A stretch of 6,253 bases of DNA from Methanobacteriota archaeon (lineage in GTDB: Archaea; Thermoplasmatota; Thermoplasmata; RBG-16-68-12), in NCBI GenBank assembly GCA_005879065.1, contig VBLU01000077.1, positions 1-6,253 of the forward strand, in the 5' to 3' direction. Below the pieces are notes generated by a model that did not search any database, was not told the DNA's origin, and worked only from the letters and a program-made list of their open reading frames with translations. The translations under genes and the position numbers were made by a program. This document shows, in pieces, positions 1 through 5,669 of this stretch. How positions within the stretch are numbered: position 1 is the first letter of the stretch; each line of letters opens with the position of its first letter.

Positions 1-158
1 CCTCCGTCTGCATTATTACATCCGCCCATCCTGGATGACGCTATTTATATGTGTCGCGCTGAAAATCTACCCTTGAGAATGAGTCTTTTTCTCCATGTGA
101 GAGCCCCTCGTTTCGACGTCGATTTTCGGCCCCATTTTTTGACGCGAAAAGCCCGGAT
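1..158. other. intergenic region at left edge
   Basis: No convincing gene lies here. The stretch is more AT-rich than the coding sequence around it, which fits an archaeal intergenic region downstream of the M20 gene (which ends at 159 on the minus strand). It holds a TATA-like box at 42-51 and a 10-base perfect palindrome at 113-122 (TCGACGTCGA). Short open frames exist on both strands, such as one on the plus strand from 79 of about 40 codons, but none has a recognisable product or a good start context. Confidence 0.6.
42..51 (-). promoter_or_regulatory. putative TATA box for a gene running off the left edge
   Basis: Read on the minus strand the sequence is CATATAAATA, close to an archaeal TATA box. 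A start about 25 bases downstream would fall near position 21. ATG codons on the minus strand at 29-27 and 13-11 could then open a gene leaving the window, but too few codons remain to identify it. The box is also passable on the plus strand, so its direction is not certain. Confidence 0.4.
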
Positions 159-1610
159 TCAGGTCGCTCGCGGTCGTAGCCGACGTGCCGCGGCGTAGAC
201 CAATGAGGCTTCGCCGGCGATGAATCGCCGCATGCCGTCGATCGACGCGTATTCGTTCGGCGCGTGGGCGTGGGCGCCGTGGCCGAGCCCGGTCGCGACC
301 CACGGCAGGTGCAGGTACTCGTCGAAGGCGAAGGCGGGCATCGTCCCGCCGCTCGAAGGCCAGACCTCGGGCTCCTTGCCGTGGGCTTGGACCGCCTCGA
401 TCGCCGACCGCGCGATCCCGGAGTCGGGGTCCGTCTTCGCGGGGCCGTACGGGCCGTGCACATCAATGCGAAGATCGCCGAAGCCCCGTTTCTCCAGGTG
501 GGCACGCAGCTTCGCCAGCGTTCCCGCGACCGTCATGTCCTTGACGAGGCGGATGTCCACCTTGGCGTAGGCCTCGTGCGGCAGCACCGTCTTCGTCCCT
601 CCGTGATCGACGTACCCGGAGTGGATGCCGCAGATGTTCACGGTGGGCTCGTACAGGTATCGGAGGAGGAGCTCCGTCTTTGGCAGGTCGTACTTGAATT
701 TCGCGACCCCGCCCTCCCGCAGCCAGGCGCGCGGGTCGAACTTCTTCGCCAGGCGGTGCACCATCGCGACCTCCTGCTTCGTCGGTCTCTGCACCTCGTC
801 CCAGATGCTGTCGATCACAGGCCTTTGATCCTTGTCCACGAGCGTGTCCAGGGCCTGCAGGAGCCGCCACACCGGCGACGTGATCCAGACCGCATCCGAA
901 CTGTGGATCTCGCTCTCCATCGGTCCCCCGGCCGTCCGGTTCCCTCGGGACCAGATCGTCAGGTAGAGGCAGCCTTTGACGCCCAGGTAGACCGTCGGAA
1001 CCCCGCGGAGATCCTCGGAATAGTCGTTCGCGATCGCGCCGTCCGCCTTCAGCTCGCCGCGGTGTGTCCGGATGAATTCGATGAAGTTCGCACTGCTGAT
1101 CTCCTCCTCTCCTTCCGCGAGGATCTTGAGGTTCACGGGCATCTCGTCGACGTCTTGGATCGTCCTCCAGGTGAACAGATGGTTCGCGAGGGCGCCCTTG
1201 GAATTCGTCGAGCCTCGGGCGACGATCGCCTTCCCGATCCCGGGGACCTCGCGGATGTCGGCGGCGAACGGCGGCACCTTCCATGCTTCGAGGTCGCCCA
1301 CAGGCTGGACGTCGTACATCTCGTATTCGATCAGGGTCACCGGCGCCCCCACGTCGAGCTCGCCGATCACGAGCGGATGCCCGCGCTTCTTCCATGTCCG
1401 GGTCTTGCATCCGATCCCCGCCATCATCTCGCGGACCATCTCGGCGCACTCGGCAACGCCTTCCCCGGTGGCGCTCACGGACGGTTGGCGCAGCAGGGTT
1501 CGAGCCGACTCGAGGGCCTCGGGGAAGCGCGATTCGAGCGCTCGGTAGACGGACGCGGGTGCGGGTCGCTTCACCGACCGCGGGAAGGAAGCGGGCGCGA
1601 TAAGACCCAT
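159..1610 (-). CDS. M20-family metallopeptidase homologue (dipeptidase/deacylase type) with altered metal site
   Basis: A 483-residue cytoplasmic protein without a signal peptide, of the length usual for M20 dipeptidases and ArgE/DapE-like deacylases. Visible landmarks are the N-terminal QPSVSATGEG segment (about 42-51), MYDVQP (98-103), RGSTNSKG (132-139), EGEEE (166-170) with presumed catalytic Glu169, Asp196, the dimerisation/lid region after His236, GGTMP (421-425) and the closing HAPNE (449-453). The family uses two zinc ions to hydrolyse peptide or amide bonds. Here the first-motif His (usual HxD) is Met98, and the bridging Asp of the usual DDKG motif is Asn136. The other expected ligands (Asp100 as the HxD Asp, Glu170, Asp196, His449) remain. 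It could be a divergent subfamily with altered metal use rather than a dead enzyme; the substrate cannot be read. The ATG at 1610 lies about 45 bases from an AT-rich box at 1649-1660; no clear Shine-Dalgarno is seen. Confidence 0.93.
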   Translation of the reverse strand: MGLIAPASFPRSVKRPAPASVYRALESRFPEALESARTLLRQPSVSATGEGVAECAEMVREMMAGIGCKTRTWKKRGHPLVIGELDVGAPVTLIEYEMYDVQPVGDLEAWKVPPFAADIREVPGIGKAIVARGSTNSKGALANHLFTWRTIQDVDEMPVNLKILAEGEEEISSANFIEFIRTHRGELKADGAIANDYSEDLRGVPTVYLGVKGCLYLTIWSRGNRTAGGPMESEIHSSDAVWITSPVWRLLQALDTLVDKDQRPVIDSIWDEVQRPTKQEVAMVHRLAKKFDPRAWLREGGVAKFKYDLPKTELLLRYLYEPTVNICGIHSGYVDHGGTKTVLPHEAYAKVDIRLVKDMTVAGTLAKLRAHLEKRGFGDLRIDVHGPYGPAKTDPDSGIARSAIEAVQAHGKEPEVWPSSGGTMPAFAFDEYLHLPWVATGLGHGAHAHAPNEYASIDGMRRFIAGEASLVYAAARRLRPRAT

Positions 1611-1648
1611 GGTTTCGAGGCCGATTGAGAATCGCAGCTGAGGTCCAC

Positions 1649-1660
1649 GAAAAACTATTT
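1649..1660. promoter_or_regulatory. shared AT-rich promoter element between M20 gene and tRNA-Phe
   Basis: The short run GAAAAACTATTT is the only AT-rich block in this gap. Its centre is about 30 bases before the tRNA-Phe 5' end, suitable for a plus-strand TATA box. Read on the minus strand (AAATAGTTTTTC) it lies about 45 bases before the M20 start, which would give a leader of roughly 20 bases. One element may therefore serve both directions, though the match to consensus is only moderate. Confidence 0.45.
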
Positions 1661-1686
1661 CCCCCGAGGTCTCATGGGCCGCGCGA

Positions 1687-1760
1687 GCCGCGGTAACTCA
1701 GTTTGGGAGAGTGCGAGACTGAAGATCTCGAAGTCGCCGGTTCGAGCCCGGCCCGCGGCA
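1687..1760 (+). tRNA. tRNA-Phe (GAA)
   Basis: A complete 74-base cloverleaf folds by eye. The acceptor stem GCCGCGG/CCGCGGC pairs fully, the D stem is ACTC/GAGT, the anticodon stem CGAGA/TCTCG encloses loop CTGAAGA, and the T arm is GCCGG-TTCGAGC-CCGGC, with discriminator A at 1760. The anticodon at 1721-1723 is GAA, which reads phenylalanine codons. There is no intron and the CCA end is not encoded, as in many archaea. It is divergent from the M20 gene and convergent with the toroid-fold gene, whose stop lies about 25 bases beyond its 3' end. Confidence 0.97.
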
Positions 1761-1784
1761 TGACTCTCCCTTCGTCCCTGCGCC

Positions 1785-2627
1785 TCAGCCCTCGCCCATT
1801 CTCTTCAAGACCGTGAGGGCCGTCGTCGTAATCCATCGGCTTGGGCGTCCAGCCACCTCCAAGCCAAGCGGATAGAACGGTCCCCGGAATTGGTACGCGG
1901 GGTCTTCCGAGTCCGGATGCAATGCATCCATGTTCCAGCTCCCGTCGCGGTTTCGCATCTCGATGAGCCGGTCGAGGGACGGACGGATTCGCGGATCGTC
2001 CACGCACCCCAGGGACGTGAGCACGTCGAGGCCCACGAGAAGGTCGTAGTAATAGTGGACCGGGTAGTGAAGGCGAAACCATGGACGGTACGGGTGGGCA
2101 CCCTCGCGGAACAGTCGTCGCTTGAGATAGAACTCCGCGCCCCGCTCGATCGCCCGACGGATCTCAGGGGTACGCGAGGCGGTGGGAAGCGCCGAGAATG
2201 CGGCGAGCGCCTCCCAGCAGTCGAGTGTTCCGGTGCTGGAGCGAAAGCAATGCCACCCGCCGTCCTTCTTCTGATGCCGCACGAGCCAATCGAACCGGCG
2301 GACGAACAGGTTCACGGCCCTGGCGACTCGAGCGTTCTTCTTCGTGAGCCCGATGTCGGAGAGGACGAGGAGCCGCCAATTCGTCGCGACGTACTTTGGA
2401 CGGTACAACTCCCGAGCGGAATTGCCGGGGGTGACCCAGTGCCCCTCGGCATGCTGGCCGTTGAGGATCTGGGCGGCCCATCCGCGCCTCCCGACCTCCT
2501 TCTGCGCGCGGGCGACGGCCGGATCGTCGGTCGGACGATCGAGGATGTCCCGCAACACGCGCAGACGAACGCTCGGGTCCGAGTCCTTCGCGAGAAGCCA
2601 ATCTCGGAGCCCGCGACGCAGCTCCAT
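1785..2627 (-). CDS. terpenoid cyclase/prenyltransferase alpha-toroid domain protein, function unknown
   Basis: A 280-residue protein, probably soluble, carrying repeats like the QW motifs of squalene cyclases and the alpha-alpha toroid superfamily. These are WAAQILNGQHAEGHW (50-64), FDWLVRHQKKDGGW (112-125) and LDRLIEMRNRDGSW (218-231). It is much shorter than a squalene-hopene cyclase, which usually exceeds 600 residues. I do not see the DxDD catalytic motif of those cyclases or a clear Asp/Cys/His zinc site of protein prenyltransferases. It is therefore best called a toroid-fold protein of unknown role; a cyclase or transferase activity is not supported. Aromatic clusters such as HYYYD (191-195) could line a cavity. 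The ATG at 2627 is favoured because a TATA box lies about 25 bases upstream, giving a leaderless message. Both neighbours, tRNA-Phe and tRNA-Tyr, are on the other strand, so it appears to be monocistronic. Confidence 0.88.
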   Translation of the reverse strand: MELRRGLRDWLLAKDSDPSVRLRVLRDILDRPTDDPAVARAQKEVGRRGWAAQILNGQHAEGHWVTPGNSARELYRPKYVATNWRLLVLSDIGLTKKNARVARAVNLFVRRFDWLVRHQKKDGGWHCFRSSTGTLDCWEALAAFSALPTASRTPEIRRAIERGAEFYLKRRLFREGAHPYRPWFRLHYPVHYYYDLLVGLDVLTSLGCVDDPRIRPSLDRLIEMRNRDGSWNMDALHPDSEDPAYQFRGPFYPLGLEVAGRPSRWITTTALTVLKRMGEG

Positions 2628-2648
2628 CCGTTACTGGAACCACACGAC

Positions 2649-2656
2649 ATATATAT
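2649..2656 (-). promoter_or_regulatory. TATA box for the toroid-fold protein gene
   Basis: ATATATAT is centred about 25 bases upstream of the minus-strand ATG at 2627, the spacing expected when transcription begins at or next to the start codon. The box is self-complementary, but on the plus strand no gene begins at the matching distance, so it is assigned to the minus strand. Confidence 0.7.
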
Positions 2657-2740
2657 GATTCGACATCGGCGGACGGAGGCGGCGCCACTCCGGTCGCCGA
2701 TGCGATAGAATCTTATGGCCCGAAGCTTTTCGACGCGCGT

Positions 2741-2854
2741 CCCGCCTTAGCTCAGCCTGGTCAGAGCGGGTGACTGTAGAGTGCTCCCGTGCACGCCGCG
2801 TGCGCGGTGCCCGCTGCCATCATCAGGCCGCCGGTTCAAATCCGGCAGGCGGGA
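2741..2854 (+). tRNA. tRNA-Tyr (GTA) with intron
   Basis: The acceptor stem CCCGCCT/AGGCGGG, D stem GCTC/GAGC, anticodon stem GGTGA/TCATC (one G-T pair), T arm GCCGG-TTCAAAT-CCGGC and discriminator A at 2854 form a full cloverleaf once a 39-base insert is removed. The anticodon at 2776-2778 is GTA. The first pair C1-G72 is the identity pair of archaeal and eukaryotic tRNA-Tyr. The mature length is 75 bases, with no encoded CCA. A weak TATA-like stretch (GAATCTTATGG, 2708-2718) sits about 28 bases upstream, and a pyrimidine/T-rich run (2855-2866) follows the gene and may end transcription. Splicing by the archaeal tRNA endonuclease is implied. Confidence 0.96.
2780..2818 (+). other. tRNA-Tyr intron at position 37/38
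   Basis: The insert lies one base 3' of the anticodon, the commonest archaeal tRNA intron site. Its edge can shift by one base because an A is present at both junctions. It contains a strong 9-pair hairpin, 2787-2795 with 2799-2807, including one G-T pair and a three-base CCG loop. AGTG (2780-2783) can pair with CGCT (2812-2815). I could not draw a perfect bulge-helix-bulge with a four-pair central helix, so the splice motif is probably a relaxed form. Confidence 0.85.
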
Positions 2855-2931
2855 TTCTTTCCTCCCGCCGCCCGATGGAGCCCAGGTGGAACTTGATTAG
2901 CCGCGGACGCCATGCGCGTGCCGGTTAGACG

Positions 2932-3390
2932 ATGGACAAGAAGGCGAAGAAGAGGGTCTTGCAGATGATCCCGTACGGCGCGTACGTGGTCGGGACGAAA
3001 ACGAACGAGGGTGCGGAGCACCTGATGTTCGGAACTTGGCTGATGCAGACCTCGTTCAAGCCTCCGTTGGTCGCGTTCGCCCTCTCCGAGGACAGTCGCA
3101 CTCTGGCGAACGTGCGTGAATCGAAATCGTTCGCGGTCTCGTTTCTGGCCGACGGGATGGAGGGTGTCGCCGAGAGCCTCGTCGACGGCTCATTCAAGAA
3201 GGTGAAGACCGAGCGGACGCCGTCTGGACTTCCCGTCCTTGTCGGCGCCGCAGGATGGATCGATTGCCATGTGCTCGAGATCTCGGAGAAGGGAGACCAT
3301 CGCATCGCACTCGCGGAAGTCGTGGACGTTGCGAGTGGTCCGGGGAAACTCATGCCCTTGGACGCGCTGAAGTGGCACTACGGCGGTTGA
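2932..3390 (+). CDS. flavin reductase-like domain protein (FMN-binding)
   Basis: A 152-residue protein matching the flavin reductase-like/NADH:FMN oxidoreductase-type split-barrel family in length and landmarks. The TWLMQTSFKPPLVAFAL segment (35-51) corresponds to the family's serine-rich FMN-binding strand ending in PP. TLANVRESKSFAVSFL (57-72) follows, then IDCHVLEISEKGDHRIALAEV (110-130) with the hallmark GDH (121-123), and a C-terminal WHYGG. Members bind FMN and either reduce flavin with NAD(P)H or act as flavoprotein electron carriers; which applies here is unknown. The ATG at 2932 is chosen because the domain begins almost at once and nearby upstream ATG/GTG codons are out of frame. 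The upstream AT-rich stretch around 2890-2900 is only a weak promoter candidate. The cupin gene follows 68 bases downstream on the same strand, so co-transcription is possible. Confidence 0.9.
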   Translation: MDKKAKKRVLQMIPYGAYVVGTKTNEGAEHLMFGTWLMQTSFKPPLVAFALSEDSRTLANVRESKSFAVSFLADGMEGVAESLVDGSFKKVKTERTPSGLPVLVGAAGWIDCHVLEISEKGDHRIALAEVVDVASGPGKLMPLDALKWHYGG

Positions 3391-3458
3391 GCGGATCCGG
3401 TCGCACGCCGAGGACGTGGGTACGCCATCTTCATTGCTCTCCTCCGATTCCCGAGGAC

Positions 3459-3803
3459 ATGGCCGGATTCCCGAAGATCATCCGCAGCCTGCCCGAAGCA
3501 GACCATCCATTTCGCGACATCGCACTCTGGCTCCTTCGAGGTCCGACCGCCTCCTTGATTTTCGTCGAGGCCTCCGCCGACTCGGTCGTCCCCGAGCACT
3601 CGCACGGAGCGCAGTGGGGTGTCGTCGTCTCGGGTGACCTCGTGTTGACGATCGGCGGCAAGACGCGGACGTACCATGCGGGTGAGGAATACTTCATCCC
3701 CGCGGGCGTGCCACACGCGGCGAAGCTCCGGGCGGGCGTGCGCGTGATCGATTTCTTCGACGACCCGAATCGATATCGGCCGAAAGCCCATGGACCCGGT
3801 TGA
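3459..3803 (+). CDS. single-domain cupin protein
   Basis: A 114-residue small beta-barrel protein with both cupin motifs. Motif 1 is HSHGAQWGVVVSG (47-59), with ligands His47 and His49. Motif 2 is GEEYFIPAGVPHA (75-87), with Pro81, Gly83 and His86. The Glu that usually completes motif 1 is absent; Gln52 is the nearest possible substitute, as in cupins that bind metal through His/His/Gln/His. The protein probably binds a divalent metal and a small ligand, but cupins range from isomerases and dioxygenases to ligand sensors, so no reaction is assigned. The open frame continues upstream to 3255 inside the preceding gene. The ATG at 3459 is preferred because the conserved region starts soon after it, a GAGG lies just upstream, and an earlier start would overlap the flavin reductase gene. 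It converges with the CBS gene, about 30 bases apart. Confidence 0.9.
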   Translation: MAGFPKIIRSLPEADHPFRDIALWLLRGPTASLIFVEASADSVVPEHSHGAQWGVVVSGDLVLTIGGKTRTYHAGEEYFIPAGVPHAAKLRAGVRVIDFFDDPNRYRPKAHGPG

Positions 3804-3833
3804 ACCGGTGGACGGGGCGGAGGCCCGACAGGG

Positions 3834-4388
3834 TCAGAACATCGGCTTCTGCGCGCGGGCGATCTGCGCACTCACCGAATCGATGTACTCCCGCATCCGC
3901 GCGAGGATCGTCCGGACCCGAATCACTCCCAACACCTGTGAGTCCTTCACCACGAGGACGCGGCGGGTTCCTTCGTCCGCCATGAGCTGTGCGACCCGGT
4001 CAATCCCTTCGCTCGGATCGACCGACACGAGCTTCGTGCTCATGATCTCGCCGAGGGAGACATTCGAAGGGTCGCGTCCTTCCGCCACGACCTTCGCGAG
4101 CAGGTCCCATTCCGTCACGATGCCCATCGGGACCTTCGCGGGTGAGGTGACGATGACGAAACCTTGGTGTTCCCGAGCCATCGTCTTCGCGGCGTCGCGG
4201 ACGGAGGTGCTCGGCGAGAAGGAGAGGAATTCCCGTTCCACGATGTCCTTCGCGTAGAGGACCATTCCGTTCGAAGGAACGTCGAGCCCGAACTTAGCCT
4301 TTGCCCGCTTCCGGTCGTCCGAAGGATCCGACCGCGGGAAGCCAAGGGAGGCAGGACGCGTCGCCAGCCTGGCGTCCGCGTTTGTCAA
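3834..4388 (-). CDS. CBS-pair domain protein
   Basis: A 184-residue cytoplasmic protein made of two CBS domains, CBS1 at about 46-103 and CBS2 at about 113-168, with a short C-terminal helix. CBS pairs bind adenine nucleotides or S-adenosylmethionine and act as regulatory modules. In CBS1 the ribose/phosphate motif GIVTEWD (89-95) is intact. In CBS2 the matching segment is GVIRVRT (154-160), with Arg and Thr where Thr/Ser and Asp are expected, so ligand binding may be limited to one site. No enzymatic or DNA-binding domain is attached, so its partner is unknown. The start is uncertain. TTG at 4388 fits the TATA region at 4405-4416 as a leaderless start and is used here. ATG at 4265 (residue 42) lies right at the domain edge and would give a more typical 143-residue protein, but with a leader of about 120 bases. 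Confidence 0.88.
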   Translation of the reverse strand: MTNADARLATRPASLGFPRSDPSDDRKRAKAKFGLDVPSNGMVLYAKDIVEREFLSFSPSTSVRDAAKTMAREHQGFVIVTSPAKVPMGIVTEWDLLAKVVAEGRDPSNVSLGEIMSTKLVSVDPSEGIDRVAQLMADEGTRRVLVVKDSQVLGVIRVRTILARMREYIDSVSAQIARAQKPMF

Positions 4389-4404
4389 ATCGGCTGCCTG
4401 ACCA

Positions 4405-4416
4405 AATCTATTAATA
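4405..4416. promoter_or_regulatory. bidirectional TATA region between CBS and membrane protein genes
   Basis: The block AATCTATTAATA is the only AT-rich stretch between the two divergent genes. On the plus strand CTATTAATA would place transcription near 4437, about 35 bases before the ATG at 4471. On the minus strand TATTAATAGATT would place it near 4386, coinciding with the TTG at 4388. The overlap implies that the two genes share or compete for one promoter region. Confidence 0.55.
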
Positions 4417-4470
4417 CGGTTCCGGGCCTTGATTGAGTGTCAGACAAAGGTCCGACCTGACCTTGCTGGG

Positions 4471-5616
4471 ATGGGCATGGGATTACTTCGATGGCTACTA
4501 TGGCCCCGTCGTCCCAAGGACGACGAAGACGACCGGCCGTCGAGGCGATCTCGCGGTAGACCCCGGCCGAGGGCGCACCATCCGGGCGTGTATCGGATCG
4601 AGGTCGACAACGAGGTCGGACGGTTCCACGGCGACGGCGCCCCGTTCTCCTTCTGGTCGTCCTCGCGGGTCATCTTGATCCTCTCCTTCCTGCTCTGGTG
4701 GATCCAGCCCGCGGGCCCCATGATCGCCGGGTACGTCGGCGGCCGCCGAGCCGGTTCTCCGATCAAGGCCGTCATCGCGGCCCTCATGCCCGTGTTTGCC
4801 ATCTACATCGCGAACATCACGTACGCGCACAACTTCGCCTCGCACCAGATCGACTTCGTCGCCACGCTGCCGATGGTCGTGAGCGACGCAGCGGCGAGCA
4901 TCCTGCCCTTCCTGCTCCCATACAAGGAGTTCATGGTCGCGTACATGCAAGGCTTCGCGCAGGCCTTGACGACGACCTTCGGCATGGGGACGAACGGCTA
5001 CCTGATGGTCGTCATCTTCGCGTACATCGGCGGGCTGATTGCGGAGCAGACCCGGCGCGAACTCGGCTCCCGGTCCGGATCCGGCTCCTCCGTCGGCGTG
5101 AACCTGGTCCAACCGGTCATCGGTGCCCGGCCCTACGTGGATGACGAGGAACAAGCCTACGAGGAGGACGAGGAGATCCACCGGTCCCGCCGGCCGGTCC
5201 GCGCCCGATCCCGCGGACATCCCGTCATCGCCGCGAGCGGACACCGACGTCGCGGTCGCGACCGCAGAGACCACTTCGATTCCTACCGCAAGCTCACCGC
5301 GGAACCCGACGAGGTCCGAGGCCGCCGCTCCGTGCGATCCCATCGCCGCCAATCGGACGACGATGAGGAGGACGACGAAGGCGAGGAGTTCGTCGCGACG
5401 CGGACGCACCGGATCTCCCACGCCCGCGAGGAAGAGGAGAGCCCCCGCGTGCATCGTCGGGCCGCACACGCACGGGAGGAATCCAAGGACGACGAGGAAG
5501 AGGAACCTGCGGAGGCCCCGCCGCGACATGCCCCGGTCCGCAGCCAGGCCGAGGAACGCGCGATCCAGCGGTTCGTCGAGCGTGCGCTACGGAACTACGA
5601 TCACGCGAAGCTCTGA
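4471..5616 (+). CDS. polytopic membrane protein with long acidic/arginine-rich C-terminal tail, unknown function
   Basis: From this ATG the protein has 381 residues. I recognise no enzyme family. A short N-terminal part rich in Arg/Asp is followed by about four hydrophobic segments: VILILSFLLWWIQPAGPMIA (roughly 67-86), a segment around KAVIAALMPVFAIYIANIT (99-117), a stretch at about 135-172, and YLMVVIFAYIGGLI (177-190). Between the first two lies a glycine-rich turn, GYVGGRRAGSP (87-97), reminiscent of small archaeal membrane proteins of unknown function. The final 185 or so residues are low-complexity, with alternating acidic runs (DDDEEDDEGEE, EESKDDEEEEP) and Arg/His-rich stretches, probably disordered, ending in a likely amphipathic helix (SQAEERAIQRFVERALRNY). 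The frame stays open to a TTG at 4429, but that codon lies at or before the expected transcription start, so 4471 is preferred; ATG at 4477 is also possible. A role as a membrane anchor or scaffold is speculation. Confidence 0.85.
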   Translation: MGMGLLRWLLWPRRPKDDEDDRPSRRSRGRPRPRAHHPGVYRIEVDNEVGRFHGDGAPFSFWSSSRVILILSFLLWWIQPAGPMIAGYVGGRRAGSPIKAVIAALMPVFAIYIANITYAHNFASHQIDFVATLPMVVSDAAASILPFLLPYKEFMVAYMQGFAQALTTTFGMGTNGYLMVVIFAYIGGLIAEQTRRELGSRSGSGSSVGVNLVQPVIGARPYVDDEEQAYEEDEEIHRSRRPVRARSRGHPVIAASGHRRRGRDRRDHFDSYRKLTAEPDEVRGRRSVRSHRRQSDDDEEDDEGEEFVATRTHRISHAREEEESPRVHRRAAHAREESKDDEEEEPAEAPPRHAPVRSQAEERAIQRFVERALRNYDHAKL

Positions 5617-5631
5617 CCTTTCCACACAACC

Positions 5632-5639
5632 TTTTTATC
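5632..5639 (+). promoter_or_regulatory. tfs: TATA box for transcription factor S gene
   Basis: TTTTTATC, preceded by ACAAC as a possible BRE, lies about 34 bases before the ATG at 5670, predicting a start near 5661 and a leader under ten bases. It sits just after the stop of the membrane protein gene, which suggests that transcription factor S has its own promoter even though the gap is only about 53 bases. Confidence 0.7.
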
Positions 5640-5669
5640 GCACGCTCCTTTCGTCTCCTCAAGGGCTTC

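Noticed and set aside
264..1628. A 454-codon open frame on the plus strand
   Set aside because: It is antisense to the M20 gene, which has clear family motifs. Its translation is rich in Arg, His, Asp and Leu with no domain, as expected for the complement of a GC-rich coding sequence.
1890..2708. A 272-codon open frame on the plus strand
   Set aside because: It lies antisense to the toroid-fold protein gene, has no recognisable motif, and ends in the intergenic region before tRNA-Tyr. The minus-strand gene has a TATA box and repeat motifs.
2787..2807. The strong hairpin considered as a terminator or a separate small RNA
   Set aside because: It lies entirely within the insert of the tRNA-Tyr gene and has no T run after it, so it is better explained as the intron's own stem.
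3255..3458. An N-terminal extension of the cupin starting inside the flavin reductase gene
   Set aside because: The extra 68 residues are Arg-rich without conserved features and overlap the end of the upstream gene. The ATG at 3459 is right at the domain start.
4498..5529. A 343-codon open frame on the minus strand
   Set aside because: It is antisense to the membrane protein. Its composition (Asp, Arg, Gly and Val repeats) mirrors the other strand. The plus frame has coherent membrane segments and a promoter.
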